This document shows, piece by piece, positions 47,301-55,352 of a stretch of 64,000 nucleotides of DNA. A model generated the notes under the pieces. That model searched no databases. It was not told the origin of the DNA and worked only from the letters and a program-made list of their open reading frames with translations. The first letter of the stretch is position 1; each line of letters starts with the position of its first letter. Source of the stretch: Luteibacter rhizovicinus (GTDB lineage Bacteria; Pseudomonadota; Gammaproteobacteria; Xanthomonadales; Rhodanobacteraceae); contig NZ_SMCS01000002.1 in the NCBI RefSeq assembly GCF_004342265.1, positions 884,027-948,026 on the forward strand, written 5' to 3'. The position numbers and the translations under genes were made by a program.

Positions 47301-47525
47301 ATGGGCGTGGTCCCGCTGGTTACCTCGCATGGTGCGGGTGCGGAAATGCGTCACGCGATGGGTGTGGCGGTGTTCGCCGGCATGCTTGGCGTCACCTTCT
47401 TCGGCCTGATCTTCACCCCGTTGTTCTATGTGCTGATCCGCACGATGAACGAGCGCATGGAGGCGCGCCGCAACGCACGTCGCGAACGCCTCGGTCTCAA
47501 TACGCCGGCGCTCGAGGAGCATTGA
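44331..47525 (+). CDS. RND multidrug efflux permease (HAE1, MexF-like)
   Basis: The 1064 residues match MexF in length and closely in sequence as I remember it, for example YFVDRPILAGVLSVLFLIAGG at the start, FKLPISEYPEVVPPTVVVRANYPGANPK and FALGTDLDNAQVQVQNRVSQALPRLPEEV. Twelve membrane helices and two large periplasmic loops are present. LAIGIVVDDAIVVVENVE in helix 4 carries the proton-relay Asp pair. It exports drugs in exchange for protons; MexF-type pumps handle chloramphenicol, quinolones and trimethoprim, but the substrate range here is not known. The outer-membrane gene starts one base after its stop. Confidence 0.95.
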   Translation: MKIAQYFVDRPILAGVLSVLFLIAGGVAVFKLPISEYPEVVPPTVVVRANYPGANPKIIAETIATPLEEQINGVEGMLYTSSQATSDGAMTLTVTFALGTDLDNAQVQVQNRVSQALPRLPEEVQRLGVTTQKSSPDLTMVVHLTSPSHRYDMLYLSNYARLHIKDQLARLDGVGDVQLFGAGEYSMRVWMNPEKLAVRELTTGDVLKAIREQNIEVAAGALNAPPGPNTSAFQVNINTRGRLVTEDDFLNIIVRSDANGSVTHLRDVARVELGSSSYALRSLLNNQEAVAIPIFQRPGSNAIQISDEVRATMAELKKEFPQGVDYSIVYDPTVFVRGSIDAVVHTLFEAIVLVVLVVILFLQTWRASIIPLVAVPVSLIGTFAVMYVVGFSLNALSLFGLVLAIGIVVDDAIVVVENVERHIEHGLAPKEATRLAMTEVTGPIVATALVLCAVFVPAAFISGLTGQFYRQFALTIAISTVISAFNSLTLSPALAALLLKDRNAPKDKLSILIDRGFGWLFRPFNRMFERGSHGYVSAVQKILRFSAIALVLYAGLIGLAWLGFAKVPMGFVPPQDKQYLVSFAQLPDASSLDRTEDVIRRMSDIALKQPGVESAVAFPGLSINGFTNSTNSGIVFVTLKPFDERRSEELSAGGIAGALNQKFASIQDAYIAIFPPPPVNGLGTIGGFRMQIEDRAGLGFEELYKQTQGIVQASATTPGLAGLFTSYQVSVPQIDADVDREKAKSEGIDLGDVFQTMQAFLGSLYVNDFNRFGRTYQVNMSAEPSFRHEASDILGLKTRNAAGDLVPLGSFITVRQSNGPDRVMHYNGYPTAEINGGAAPGFSTGQAQAAMEKLVAEKLPNGMTYEWTELTYQQILAGNTAVLVFPLCVLLVFLVLASLYESLSLPLAVILIVPMVLLSAIFGVWITGGDNNIFTQIGLIVLVGLACKNAILIVEFAREAEIHGMSRIDAVLEAARLRLRPILMTSFAFIMGVVPLVTSHGAGAEMRHAMGVAVFAGMLGVTFFGLIFTPLFYVLIRTMNERMEARRNARRERLGLNTPALEEH

Positions 47526-47526
47526 T

Positions 47527-48960
47527 ATGAAACTGGCACTCCGTAGCACCGCACTGTTCGCGGCACTCGTTCTCGCCGGCTGCGCAAGCGTCGGCCCGGA
47601 TTACAAAGCACCGGTGGAAGCACCGGTGACGCTCCAGGGCGTCGACAAGACGCAGCAAAGCGACGCCACCTTTCAGGCACGCTGGTGGGAGCAATTCAAC
47701 GATCCCACGCTGAATGCGCTGATCGTGCGGGCCGCGAAGAACAGTCCCGATCTGAAGATCGCGGTCGCCCGTCTGAACGAAGCACGTGCCCTGCTGGGTA
47801 CCGCGAAGTCCCAGCAGATTCCGGACATCGAAACGCAGGCGGCCTATAGCCGCAGTCGTCAGCAGCAACCCGGGTTCAGCACCCAGCGGCAGACGGTGAC
47901 CAGTTATCAGGCCGGCTTCGACGCATCGTGGGAACTCGACCTCTTCGGCGGTATTCGCCGTTCGGTCGAGGCCGCCGGCGCGGATGCCGCGGCGAGCGCC
48001 GCCTCGTTGCAGGATGCGCAGGTCACGCTGTTCGCCGAAGTGGCGCGCAACTACTTCGACCTGCGTGGCACGCAGTTGCGCCTGGAAGTCAGCCGTCGCG
48101 ATATCGAAAACCAGAGGCAGTCGCTGAAGATCATCGAAGCGCGCTCTGAAGTAGGCACCGGTTCGGATCAGGACGTCGCAAGCGCGAAGGCGCGCCTTGC
48201 ATCCGTCGAGGCGCAGCTTCCGTTGCTGGAAACCCAGGCACAGGCGGACTCGTTCCGCATCGCGGTGCTGCTCGGCGAACGGCCGGGCGAACTCGACGTC
48301 GATCTTTCGGCGGCGACATTTCGTCCGATCGATGTCAGCCTGCCCATCGGTGGCGCGGACGACGTGCTTTCGCGTCGCCCGGATATCCGTGTGGCAGAGC
48401 GCGAACTGGCCGCGGCCAATGCGCGGATCGGCGTGGCTAAGGCCGATTACTTCCCGCATATTTCGCTGGGCGGCTTCATCGGATTCCTTGCCGGTCGCAG
48501 CAACGACTTCGGCGGGCCGGCAACGCGTGCCTGGTCCATCGCGCCGAGCATTTCGTGGTCCGGCCTGAACGTGCAGCGCGTGCGATCGGGTGTAAAGGCC
48601 AGCGAGGCACGTGCCGACGCCGCACTGGCGAACTATCAGCGCACGGTGCTTCAAGCGCTGGAAGATGTCGATAACTCGCTGGTGTCGTTCAACCAGCAGC
48701 GTACGCGCGTCGAGAAACTGATCGAACAGGCGACGCAAAGCGAACGCGCGGCCTCCCTGGCGAAGATACGTTACGAAGCCGGCGCGACCGACTATCTCGA
48801 ACTGCTGGATGCCGAACGGACGCAGTTGACCGCGGAAGACCAGCTGGCGGAAGCCGAAGCGGGAATCAATGTCCGCGCCGTGGCGTTGTACAAAGCGCTG
48901 GGCGGCGGCTGGGAAGCGTGCGCCGACGCACGCTGCACGCAGGTAGCAGCGACGCCATGA
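47527..48960 (+). CDS. Outer-membrane efflux lipoprotein (NodT/OprN family)
   Basis: The 477 residues carry a lipoprotein signal with LVLAG-C19. The two repeated halves of TolC-type channels are visible: NARWWEQFND-like start, SYQAGFDASWELDLFGGIRRSVEAA in the first half and RVRSGVKASEARADAALANYQRTVLQALEDVDNSL in the second. It forms the outer-membrane exit duct of the pump. Only one base separates it from the permease gene, and its TGA overlaps the ATG of the following reductase gene, so all four genes form one unit. Confidence 0.93.
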   Translation: MKLALRSTALFAALVLAGCASVGPDYKAPVEAPVTLQGVDKTQQSDATFQARWWEQFNDPTLNALIVRAAKNSPDLKIAVARLNEARALLGTAKSQQIPDIETQAAYSRSRQQQPGFSTQRQTVTSYQAGFDASWELDLFGGIRRSVEAAGADAAASAASLQDAQVTLFAEVARNYFDLRGTQLRLEVSRRDIENQRQSLKIIEARSEVGTGSDQDVASAKARLASVEAQLPLLETQAQADSFRIAVLLGERPGELDVDLSAATFRPIDVSLPIGGADDVLSRRPDIRVAERELAAANARIGVAKADYFPHISLGGFIGFLAGRSNDFGGPATRAWSIAPSISWSGLNVQRVRSGVKASEARADAALANYQRTVLQALEDVDNSLVSFNQQRTRVEKLIEQATQSERAASLAKIRYEAGATDYLELLDAERTQLTAEDQLAEAEAGINVRAVALYKALGGGWEACADARCTQVAATP

Positions 48961-49736
48961 GCACGCGCAGTGCGGACGTCCGGCCGTTTCCCGCAATGCG
49001 CATGCGCACACGCGCCGTCGCCGTCGAACCTCCACTGGCCCAGCGCATCGCGCTGGTGACCGGTGCCAATCGCGGGCTGGGCCGTGAGATATCGCGCCAG
49101 CTCGCGGCACTGGGCGTGACCGTCGTCATGGGATCGCGCGATCTGGCACTGGGCGAACGAGCGGCACGGCTCGTTCGCGAGGAAGGCGGCGACGTCCTGC
49201 CGCTACGGCTGGACATCACCGCACAGCGCGATATCGACGAAGCGGTGGCGACCATCGGTGCGCGCTACGGTCGACTGGATATCCTGATTAACAACGCCGG
49301 CGGTTACTACAACTACGGCGAACGCGCATCGACCGTCGACATCGACGAGGTACGCGCGGCCCTCGACACGAACCTGCTCGGTGCGTGGCGACTGTGCGAA
49401 GCCGCCGCGCCGCTGATGCGGCGCCATGGTTATGGCCGCATCGTCAATGTATCGAGCGGTTGCGCGTCGGATATGGAATGCGGCGACATGTGTCCGGCCT
49501 ATCGCGTATCGAAGGCGGCACTGAACGTATACACGCGCATCCTCGCCGAGGAGCTGTCTGGCAGCGGCATTGTCGTCAACGCGGTTTGCCCCGGCTGGAC
49601 GGCTACCGACATGGGTGGCAGCGGCGGGCGTCCGGTTCGCGCCAGCGCCGACGGTGTGGTCTGGGCCGCTACCTTGCCGGATCGCGAAGCGGCGAACGGC
49701 GCGTTCTTCCGGGATCGGGAGCGTATCAAGTGGTAG
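48957..49736 (+). CDS. Short-chain dehydrogenase/reductase in the efflux operon
   Basis: ATG 48957 overlaps the efflux-channel stop as ATGA; 259 residues. The cofactor motif TGANRGLG is at 35-42 and the catalytic pair is Y182-x3-K186 in CPAYRVSKAAL. It has the carbonyl-reductase-like form with NNAGGYYNYGE and VNAVCPGWTATDMGG. The N-terminal 25 residues are Arg-rich and precede the Rossmann fold. Its place as the last gene of a MexEF-OprN-like operon suggests reduction of a toxic carbonyl or electrophile that the pump also handles; this is inference. Confidence 0.88.
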   Translation: MSTRSADVRPFPAMRMRTRAVAVEPPLAQRIALVTGANRGLGREISRQLAALGVTVVMGSRDLALGERAARLVREEGGDVLPLRLDITAQRDIDEAVATIGARYGRLDILINNAGGYYNYGERASTVDIDEVRAALDTNLLGAWRLCEAAAPLMRRHGYGRIVNVSSGCASDMECGDMCPAYRVSKAALNVYTRILAEELSGSGIVVNAVCPGWTATDMGGSGGRPVRASADGVVWAATLPDREAANGAFFRDRERIKW

Positions 49737-49828
49737 CCGGCTTGTGGAAATAAAGCTGCGTTTTTCCGATTTGTCTTAGAGCAGCCGCTGCGTATCGTCG
49801 GTAACGTGATGTTTTTCGAGAATCACGG

Positions 49829-50779
49829 ATGAGCACGATGACTTCATGGAAGGCTGCCGCCACATTCGCGGGTATTGCAGTGGCAATGCTCGCACTACCC
49901 GCAGCGGTGCGAGCTTCATGCGACGGCTATCCCGTGCAATCACAGTCTCAGCGCGTGTCGTTTGTAACACAAACGCCATCCATGGGAATCGGCCTGGGAC
50001 AGGTCATAGCGGAAGAGGAGTCCTCTCCCGGGTTTACGGTCAAGTTCTGGTGCCGGTTCGCCACTTCCCACTTTCGACCCGTCACCTACACCTCGCCGGC
50101 ACCGGGAGGAAGCAAAATCTTCAGAACCGACGTTGACGGCGTGGGTATCAGAGTGCTGATTCGCAGCAAGGAAGGTAATTGGAGCCAGCTTCCGCACTCG
50201 AAGTATCAATCGGGTGCCTCCTGGGCGATATACAAGAACGTGATCTATAAAGTGCAACTGATCAAGACCGGAGATATTCGCAGCGGCACGATCGTCGGCG
50301 GCATCGTAGGTAATGGCGGCGTCGACGGTGTCGACCAACTCAGCGTCACGCTTTCCCCCGTACGTATCGAGGCTCCGGTTCCTACCTGTTCATTCACGTC
50401 GCACAATCTTGGCTTCGCCTTGCGCAATGTCGACATCGCCAACATCGAGCGGGTCGGATACAGCGATTGGGTTCCCGCGAATCTTGTTTCCGGTGGCTGC
50501 CAGTACGTCAGCAAGGTTTCGATGACGTTCCAGGGCGCTTATGGCAGCAACGACCCAACACTCTTCACCGCGACGGGTGGCTCCGGAGGCGTCGGCATCG
50601 AACTTCGCAGCGCCAATCCGGATGCGGCGGCCGACCCAACCGGCACGAGACCCATCGTATTCGCTCCACGTGGCGCAGGCGGCCTCTATAAATTTCGGGC
50701 GCGCTATAGGCGTAACGGCCTTCCACTGAAGGCGGGCGCAGGCAATGCCAGCATCACGGTGAAAGTTGCATACGACTAG
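49829..50779 (+). CDS. Orphan fimbrial adhesin-like exported protein
   Basis: The 316 residues start with a signal peptide ending in AVRAS (about residue 30). The C-terminal half from about residue 185 reads like a pilin domain of type 1 fimbriae: VPTCSFTSHNLGF, a later cysteine in GGCQYVSKVSMTFQGAYG, then GGVGIELRSANPD and a terminal alternating-hydrophobic strand NASITVKVAYD suited to donor-strand exchange. The N-terminal half (CDGYPVQ, VKFWCRF) would be a lectin or tip domain. Chaperone and usher genes, needed for assembly, are absent around it, so the partners must lie elsewhere or the gene is a relic. Base composition is lower in GC than that of its neighbours. Confidence 0.75.
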   Translation: MSTMTSWKAAATFAGIAVAMLALPAAVRASCDGYPVQSQSQRVSFVTQTPSMGIGLGQVIAEEESSPGFTVKFWCRFATSHFRPVTYTSPAPGGSKIFRTDVDGVGIRVLIRSKEGNWSQLPHSKYQSGASWAIYKNVIYKVQLIKTGDIRSGTIVGGIVGNGGVDGVDQLSVTLSPVRIEAPVPTCSFTSHNLGFALRNVDIANIERVGYSDWVPANLVSGGCQYVSKVSMTFQGAYGSNDPTLFTATGGSGGVGIELRSANPDAAADPTGTRPIVFAPRGAGGLYKFRARYRRNGLPLKAGAGNASITVKVAYD

Positions 50780-50785
50780 ATCGGA

Positions 50786-51949
50786 TCAGCGCTGGATCAG
50801 GTGCGCGAACCACGTCCACCCGCGCAGCTTGGCGGTGATGAGTTTGGTACATGTCAGCATCGGCACGGCGAGCAACGCACCCGGAATGCCCCATAGCCAA
50901 CCCCAGATCAACAACCACAGCAGGATGGCGACGGGCGACAAACGCATGCGCCGACCTTGCAGCATCGGCGTGATCAGGTTGCCTTCGACGGCGGTAATAC
51001 CGGCGAAGGTCAGAGCAGGCAGCAAGGCTGGACCGAGTTCCTGGAAATGCAGAATACCGACGATCGCGAGGATCGTCGTTGTCGTGATGGCACCGACGTA
51101 GGGAATGAAGTTGGCAACCATCGCCACGGTGCCCCACAGCAACGGATCGGGCACGTCGTACGCCCAGAGCATGCATGCGGTTATCAGGCCCAGACCAATG
51201 TTGATCGAGGCTGTCAGCAGCAGATAGCTCGACACTTCTTCCTGAATGCTGCGCACGATCGAGACCGTATGTCGCTTGTGCGCGAACGTCGGCGATATCT
51301 CGACGGCACGCCGAAGTATCTCGTCTCCGTATACCAGGAAGAAGAACACCAGCAGTGCAACGGTGAGAACGCTGGCGAGTACTTTGGGTGCCGAGGAAAC
51401 GACGTCCCATGCAGTGAACGACATCGCCGGGTTACCGGGGGCCACGACGCGCGCCGCCGATCCGCTGACGAGGTTCTGCGTCGCCCTGCTCGCGGCTTCG
51501 AGCTGCTGGGTCATCGGCTTGATCTTTGGCGCGAACGTGCGGATCGCCTCGGGCGCCTGATGGAACCAGTTCATCGCGGGCGTCGCGATCATGCCGATAC
51601 CGCTCGCCAGCGCACCGCCCAGCGCGAACATGACGACCCACGCGGCCAACCAGCGCGGTATGCGGAAACGTGCCGCCGTGGCGACAATCGGATTGAGCGC
51701 CAGCCCGATGAACGCGGCGAGCACCAAGGGAATCAGCAACGATTTTCCGATGGTGACGGTAAATACCATCGCCAGGAGAATCATGCCGGTAAGGGATATG
51801 CGAATTGCCTGCAGATGGCGCGAAATGCGGCGCGTGCTTCGGCTGCTTCCGCGCACGCGACGCGACGGTGCCGAAATAGTGGCAATGGCAATACCGGGAG
51901 CCGCGGTTGACGGAAGAGGTGTAGGCAGCGGACTGTGGGTGTCGCTCAT
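50786..51949 (-). CDS. AI-2E family membrane transporter (PerM/YhhT-like)
   Basis: The 387 residues have a Ser/Arg-rich cytoplasmic start and about eight membrane helices. Family signatures are LVFFFLVYGDEILRRAVEISPTFAHKRHTVSIVRSIQEEVSSYLL and MVANFIPYVGAITTTTILAIVGIL, near the end EGNLITPMLQGRRMRLSPVAILL. Members include the proposed AI-2 exporter TqsA and Na+/H+ antiporters, so the substrate is open. Its ATG overlaps the stop of the upstream small gene (ATGA). Two further small membrane-protein genes precede it on the same strand. Confidence 0.9.
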   Translation of the reverse strand: MSDTHSPLPTPLPSTAAPGIAIATISAPSRRVRGSSRSTRRISRHLQAIRISLTGMILLAMVFTVTIGKSLLIPLVLAAFIGLALNPIVATAARFRIPRWLAAWVVMFALGGALASGIGMIATPAMNWFHQAPEAIRTFAPKIKPMTQQLEAASRATQNLVSGSAARVVAPGNPAMSFTAWDVVSSAPKVLASVLTVALLVFFFLVYGDEILRRAVEISPTFAHKRHTVSIVRSIQEEVSSYLLLTASINIGLGLITACMLWAYDVPDPLLWGTVAMVANFIPYVGAITTTTILAIVGILHFQELGPALLPALTFAGITAVEGNLITPMLQGRRMRLSPVAILLWLLIWGWLWGIPGALLAVPMLTCTKLITAKLRGWTWFAHLIQR

Positions 51950-52242
51950 GGATCGGTGTCACCAGCTCCATTGAAAATGCTGCCGGCTGCCAGCGAAACA
52001 ACCTGACCGATAATGCTGGACGCACCACCCGTGATCAGGCCGCTGACGCCGGGTACGGCGAGCGGATTGACGTTGACGTTGCTGAGCAGGAAACCCGCGC
52101 CGGCCGCCATGCCCATGACCGTCAGCGGATACTCGTATCCCTTCGCGATGAGGGCGGCGGCGGGTTCCGTGGTTTCGATGCGTGCGGCAGCCATACGGGC
52201 TCGTGCCTCCCCGACCGCTGCCATGCTGCTGAAAATACCCAT
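51946..52242 (-). CDS. Small protein with hydrophobic C-terminal half, function unknown
   Basis: ATG at 52242 (MGIFSSMAAVGEARARMAAARIETTEP) gives 98 residues; GAGGCA precedes it. An Ala/Arg-rich helix is followed by two hydrophobic stretches (YPLTVMGMAAGAGFLLSNV and GGASSIIGQVVSLAAGSIF). I do not recognise a named family. It overlaps the AI-2E gene by 4 bp and starts 4 bp after the stop of the holin-X-like gene, so it is clearly part of that operon. A membrane-associated helper role is plausible. Confidence 0.65.
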   Translation of the reverse strand: MGIFSSMAAVGEARARMAAARIETTEPAAALIAKGYEYPLTVMGMAAGAGFLLSNVNVNPLAVPGVSGLITGGASSIIGQVVSLAAGSIFNGAGDTDP

Positions 52243-52246
52243 TGCC

Positions 52247-52729
52247 TCAATCCCCTTCGCTCTCGCCGTCCGCACGGCCCTGCTTTAGCGCGTCTTTCGC
52301 CAGCGTGGCCAGTTCGGCTCGCGTCGCGGGAAGAGTAAGCCAGTGCATGCAGCGGCGGAATACCAGTATGGCGGCGACCAGCAGGACCAGTTGCAGCAGC
52401 GCCAGCACGGTAAGCGCCCACGCCCACGAGCCGAACCATTGCGCGAGGCCCCAGCCGGCCAGCGCCAGCAGGGTGAAACCAAGCGCCACCGCGAACACGA
52501 TGGCCGCCAGGCCCATGAACAGCATCAGCACGATGCCGTGACGCGCCAACCCGATTTCCGCCCGAAGCAGTCCCAGTTGCGCCGAAAAAAGATGCTTCAG
52601 TCCGGCACCGAGCCGCGTCAGATCGTCGACCCACTCCGGACGCTTGAGCCTGGAACCAGCCGCGGGACCGGCGCCTTCGGCACCGAAATCCGGATCGTTG
52701 GTATTTCCGTCGGGACCGTCTTCGAGCAT
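52247..52729 (-). CDS. Holin-X/YqjE-like membrane protein
   Basis: The 160 residues hold an acidic start, a conserved LFSAQLGLLRAEIGLARHGIVLMLFMGLAAIVFAVALGF region and two long membrane helices with a short turn (WGLAQWFGSW). This is the layout of the putative phage holin III (PF07332) and YqjE-like families. Despite the name there are no phage genes nearby, and such proteins are chromosomal membrane proteins found with YqjD/ElaB homologues, as here. It lies 35 bp downstream of the DUF883 gene. Confidence 0.78.
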   Translation of the reverse strand: MLEDGPDGNTNDPDFGAEGAGPAAGSRLKRPEWVDDLTRLGAGLKHLFSAQLGLLRAEIGLARHGIVLMLFMGLAAIVFAVALGFTLLALAGWGLAQWFGSWAWALTVLALLQLVLLVAAILVFRRCMHWLTLPATRAELATLAKDALKQGRADGESEGD

Positions 52730-52764
52730 GCCCTTCCCCTGGACCTTAGGCCAGCATCGATGAA

Positions 52765-53154
52765 TCAGCTACGCAGGATGCGGCCGGCGAGCCAGCCCGC
52801 CACGAGTGCGATGGCCACCGACTGTACCGGCTTTTCGCGAACGTATTCGCGTGCCGTATCGAGCCAGTCGTTCGCATGGTCCAGGGCATCGCCATAGGCT
52901 TCCTGGCCGCGCAGCTTTACTTCCTCGGCTTTTTCCGCGGCGCGGGTGGCGCCGTGCGCAGCCTTGTCGGTCGCATGGTGCAAACCCGTTTCTACCTTGT
53001 CCGCGGCCCGGTCGACGGCGTCTTTCGTATGTTCGACCGCTTCGGACGTAGCCTGTTTCACGCGCTCGGCGCGAGCTTCGATGCGCTCGGCGGCCGTAAT
53101 GGAGTTGGCGGCGGCGTTCGCTGCATTGGCGGCGGATTCGACGGGCTTATTCAT
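52765..53154 (-). CDS. ElaB/YqjD/DUF883-family membrane-anchored stress protein
   Basis: ATG at 53154 (MNKPVESAANAANAAANS) gives 129 residues. A long Ala/Glu/Lys-rich helix (about 15-100) is followed by the C-terminal DUF883 signature YVREKPVQSVAIALVAGWLAGRILRS, a single membrane anchor. E. coli YqjD and ElaB of this family tether ribosomes to the membrane in stationary phase. Heptad-like repeats such as ATDKAAHGATRAAEKAEEV suggest a coiled coil. It is encoded with a YqjE-like protein, matching the yqjDE pairing. Confidence 0.85.
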   Translation of the reverse strand: MNKPVESAANAANAAANSITAAERIEARAERVKQATSEAVEHTKDAVDRAADKVETGLHHATDKAAHGATRAAEKAEEVKLRGQEAYGDALDHANDWLDTAREYVREKPVQSVAIALVAGWLAGRILRS

Positions 53155-53311
53155 AACGCGATTCTCCGGTGACGGGTTTGACAGCTTATGGGTTTCGAGG
53201 TGACGCGGAAGTAACTGCGCGGTACCGACAGTCGCGCGGCGGGCGATCCGGGAGACTCGCCCGCCGCGCATCGTTCAAGGGCACGCCGGCGAACCGCGGC
53301 CCAGCCGGACG

Positions 53312-53470
53312 TCACACACTTCGACCGCGGAAGAACGAAATGATGGCAAGGATAAGGAACACCACGAACAGAATCTTGGCAATACCGGTGGCCGTGCCGG
53401 CAATGCCGCCAAAGCCGAGTACAGCGGCAATGATCGCGATAACGAGGAACACGAGGGCGTAGTGCAGCAT
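53312..53470 (-). CDS. DUF1328 small membrane protein (YtjA-like)
   Basis: ATG at 53470 ([47 protein letters not shown]) gives 52 residues with two membrane helices joined by a glycine-rich turn and a short basic tail (RGRSV). The glycine string [20 protein letters not shown] is the family hallmark. The function is unknown. In other bacteria DUF1328 genes respond to stress, and this one lies next to a DUF883 gene that is also stress-linked. Confidence 0.9.
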   Translation of the reverse strand: MLHYALVFLVIAIIAAVLGFGGIAGTATGIAKILFVVFLILAIISFFRGRSV

Positions 53471-53628
53471 GACGGTTCTCCGAAAGGGTGCCGGTTCGCC
53501 TGACGAAGAATGTCGCAAGGCGCCCTGTCATTTAGTACCGCGCGCTGCGCATTTGATGTGAATGCGCAGGCGCACGGCGATCACCGCTTTTAGAACATTC
53601 AGGCTGTCGACGTCACTTCACTTCGTCG

Positions 53629-54252
53629 TCACGCCTTGACCTTCGGATTGAGACTGTAGGTACCCGTGATGACGGCCTTGTCGACGACGTGACCTTCGAT
53701 CGCCGACCGCAGCTCGGCCAGGGAAAAGCCCTTTTCAAGCGGAACGGTAGCGACATCCAGCGCGTAAACATGGAAGTGATAGTGATGGACGATGGAATCG
53801 TTCCACGGCGGACAGGGGCCGTCGTAGCCGTGGTAATGGCCTTCCATATCCTTGTCGCCCTTGAACCATCCCGTGTAGTCGTTCAATCCCTGCACGGAGC
53901 CGGGCGGTCCCACCGGATCTTTCTTTCCGCGCGGAACAATGCCTTCGCCGCACGCGCCGTCACCCAGCTCGCGGCACTCTTCCGGAATATTGGCCATGAG
54001 CCAGTGCACGAATTCTCCACGCTTAAGCGCAGCCGATACGGTGCGTCCTTCGACATTGACGTCGTCGGGTTTCGTGGGCACGTCGGTATCGATGCACGCA
54101 ATGACGAACGAGCGCGCCGTCGTCGGCACTTCCGTCCACGCCAGATGGGGCGTCGCGTTGTCCGACGGAAGCACGGGGCTGCCGAGGGTCATGAGCGCAT
54201 AGCGCGCCGGAATGGCCTTGCCGTTCTGGAAACTGTCGCTGTGTACCTGCAT
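53629..54252 (-). CDS. YbhB/YbcL-family PEBP-like (Raf kinase inhibitor-like) protein
   Basis: ATG at 54252 (MQVHSDSFQNGKAIPARYALMT) gives 207 residues; the longer frame upstream is a shadow. The phosphatidylethanolamine-binding protein fold is shown by SPVLPSDNATPHLAWTEVPTTARSFVIACIDTDVP and YDGPCPPWNDSIVHHYHFHVYALDV, where Asp, Pro and His line the ligand pocket. No signal peptide is present, so it is cytoplasmic like YbhB. The bacterial role is poorly known. It follows the sugar dehydrogenase gene by 11 bp and is likely co-transcribed with it. Confidence 0.9.
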   Translation of the reverse strand: MQVHSDSFQNGKAIPARYALMTLGSPVLPSDNATPHLAWTEVPTTARSFVIACIDTDVPTKPDDVNVEGRTVSAALKRGEFVHWLMANIPEECRELGDGACGEGIVPRGKKDPVGPPGSVQGLNDYTGWFKGDKDMEGHYHGYDGPCPPWNDSIVHHYHFHVYALDVATVPLEKGFSLAELRSAIEGHVVDKAVITGTYSLNPKVKA

Positions 54253-54263
54253 GGATGTGCTCC

Positions 54264-55352
54264 TTACTTCGAATACGTCACGCGATAAATCGCGCCATTC
54301 AGATCGTCGCTGACAAGCAGGCTGCCGTCGGCCAGCGGCTGAACGTCGGCGGGCCGTCCGGACACTTTTTCGTCCTTGAGGAACCCGTCGATCAGCGGCT
54401 CGTAGCTCACGACCTTGTTGCCGTTGAGACGCGCGACCATCACGCGATAACCCGATTTCTGCGTCCGGTTCCACGAGCCGTGCAACGCGACGATCAACGC
54501 GCCGCGATAGGAGGCCGGGAACATTTTTCCTTCATAGAAGCGCAGGCCCAGCGAGGCGACGTGCGGACCCAGCTTATAGACGGGCGGGGTGTAATCCTTG
54601 CAGGACTTACCCTTGCCGAATTCCGGATCGAGCGTGTCGCCCTGGTGGCAATAGGGAAAACCGAAGTGTTCGCCAGGCTTGGTGATGCGATTGAGTTCGT
54701 CGCTGGGCATGTCGTCGCCCATTTCGTCGCGCCCGTTGTCGGTAAACCATAGCGACTTGTCGCTCGGCCGCCAGGTGAAGCCGACCGTGTTGCGGATACC
54801 GTGCGCCACGTCTTCGATACCCGTGCCGTCCGGATTCATGCGGGTGAGCTTCGCAAAACCGTCGCGATCGCAGATGTTGCAGGGCGCGCCGATGGGCACA
54901 TAAAGCTTGTTGTCCGGGCCGAAAGCGATGAAGCGCCAGCCGTGATGCGTTTCGGTGGGAAGCTTGTCGTAGATCGTTTCAGGTTTGGGCGGGGCGTCGA
55001 GATGATTCTCGATGTCGCGCAAGACGACGATCTTGCTCACCGCCGACACGTAAAGATCGCCATTGTGGAACGCCACGCCGACAGGCAGCTGAAGCCCCGT
55101 CGCGATCGTTCGCACCTTGACGTCCTTGCCGTCGCCACGGGTGTCGGTCAGCGCATAAACCCTGCCCACGTCGCGCGATCCGACGAAGACGGTCCCTTTC
55201 GCGCCAACGGCCATTTCGCGGGCGTTGGGCACCTGATCGGTGAAGACCGTGATTTTGAATCCGGGGGGCAGTTTCAGCGTGTCCAGCGGAGGCGTCGCCG
55301 CGAAAGCGGGGCTCGCGAGCAGGCCAAGGGCAAGCGTCAGGACAAGGCGCAT
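54264..55352 (-). CDS. PQQ-dependent sugar (sorbosone-type) dehydrogenase-like exported protein
   Basis: The 362 residues start with a signal peptide (MRLVLTLALGLLASPAFAA). The rest is a six-bladed beta-propeller of the glucose/sorbosone dehydrogenase family: LPPGFKITVFTDQVPNAREMAVGAKGTVFVGSRDVGRVYAL, HHGWRFIAFGPDNKLYVPIGAPCNICDRD and GIRNTVGFTWRPSDKSLWFTDNGRDEMGDDMP. The TDNGRDEMG loop corresponds to the PQQ and calcium region in characterised relatives. It would oxidise sugars in the periplasm, but several family members do not bind PQQ. No PQQ synthesis genes are in the window. Confidence 0.85.
   Translation of the reverse strand: MRLVLTLALGLLASPAFAATPPLDTLKLPPGFKITVFTDQVPNAREMAVGAKGTVFVGSRDVGRVYALTDTRGDGKDVKVRTIATGLQLPVGVAFHNGDLYVSAVSKIVVLRDIENHLDAPPKPETIYDKLPTETHHGWRFIAFGPDNKLYVPIGAPCNICDRDGFAKLTRMNPDGTGIEDVAHGIRNTVGFTWRPSDKSLWFTDNGRDEMGDDMPSDELNRITKPGEHFGFPYCHQGDTLDPEFGKGKSCKDYTPPVYKLGPHVASLGLRFYEGKMFPASYRGALIVALHGSWNRTQKSGYRVMVARLNGNKVVSYEPLIDGFLKDEKVSGRPADVQPLADGSLLVSDDLNGAIYRVTYSK

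Noticed and set aside
43044..47549. A 1501-codon open frame antisense to the efflux adaptor and permease genes
   Set aside because: Its translation is His/Arg-rich with no recognisable domain and lies wholly opposite two well-supported genes; such frames are common in GC-rich DNA.
52247..52729. A prophage, suggested by the holin-like protein
   Set aside because: No phage structural, lysis or integrase genes nearby; the family is common in chromosomes beside DUF883 proteins.
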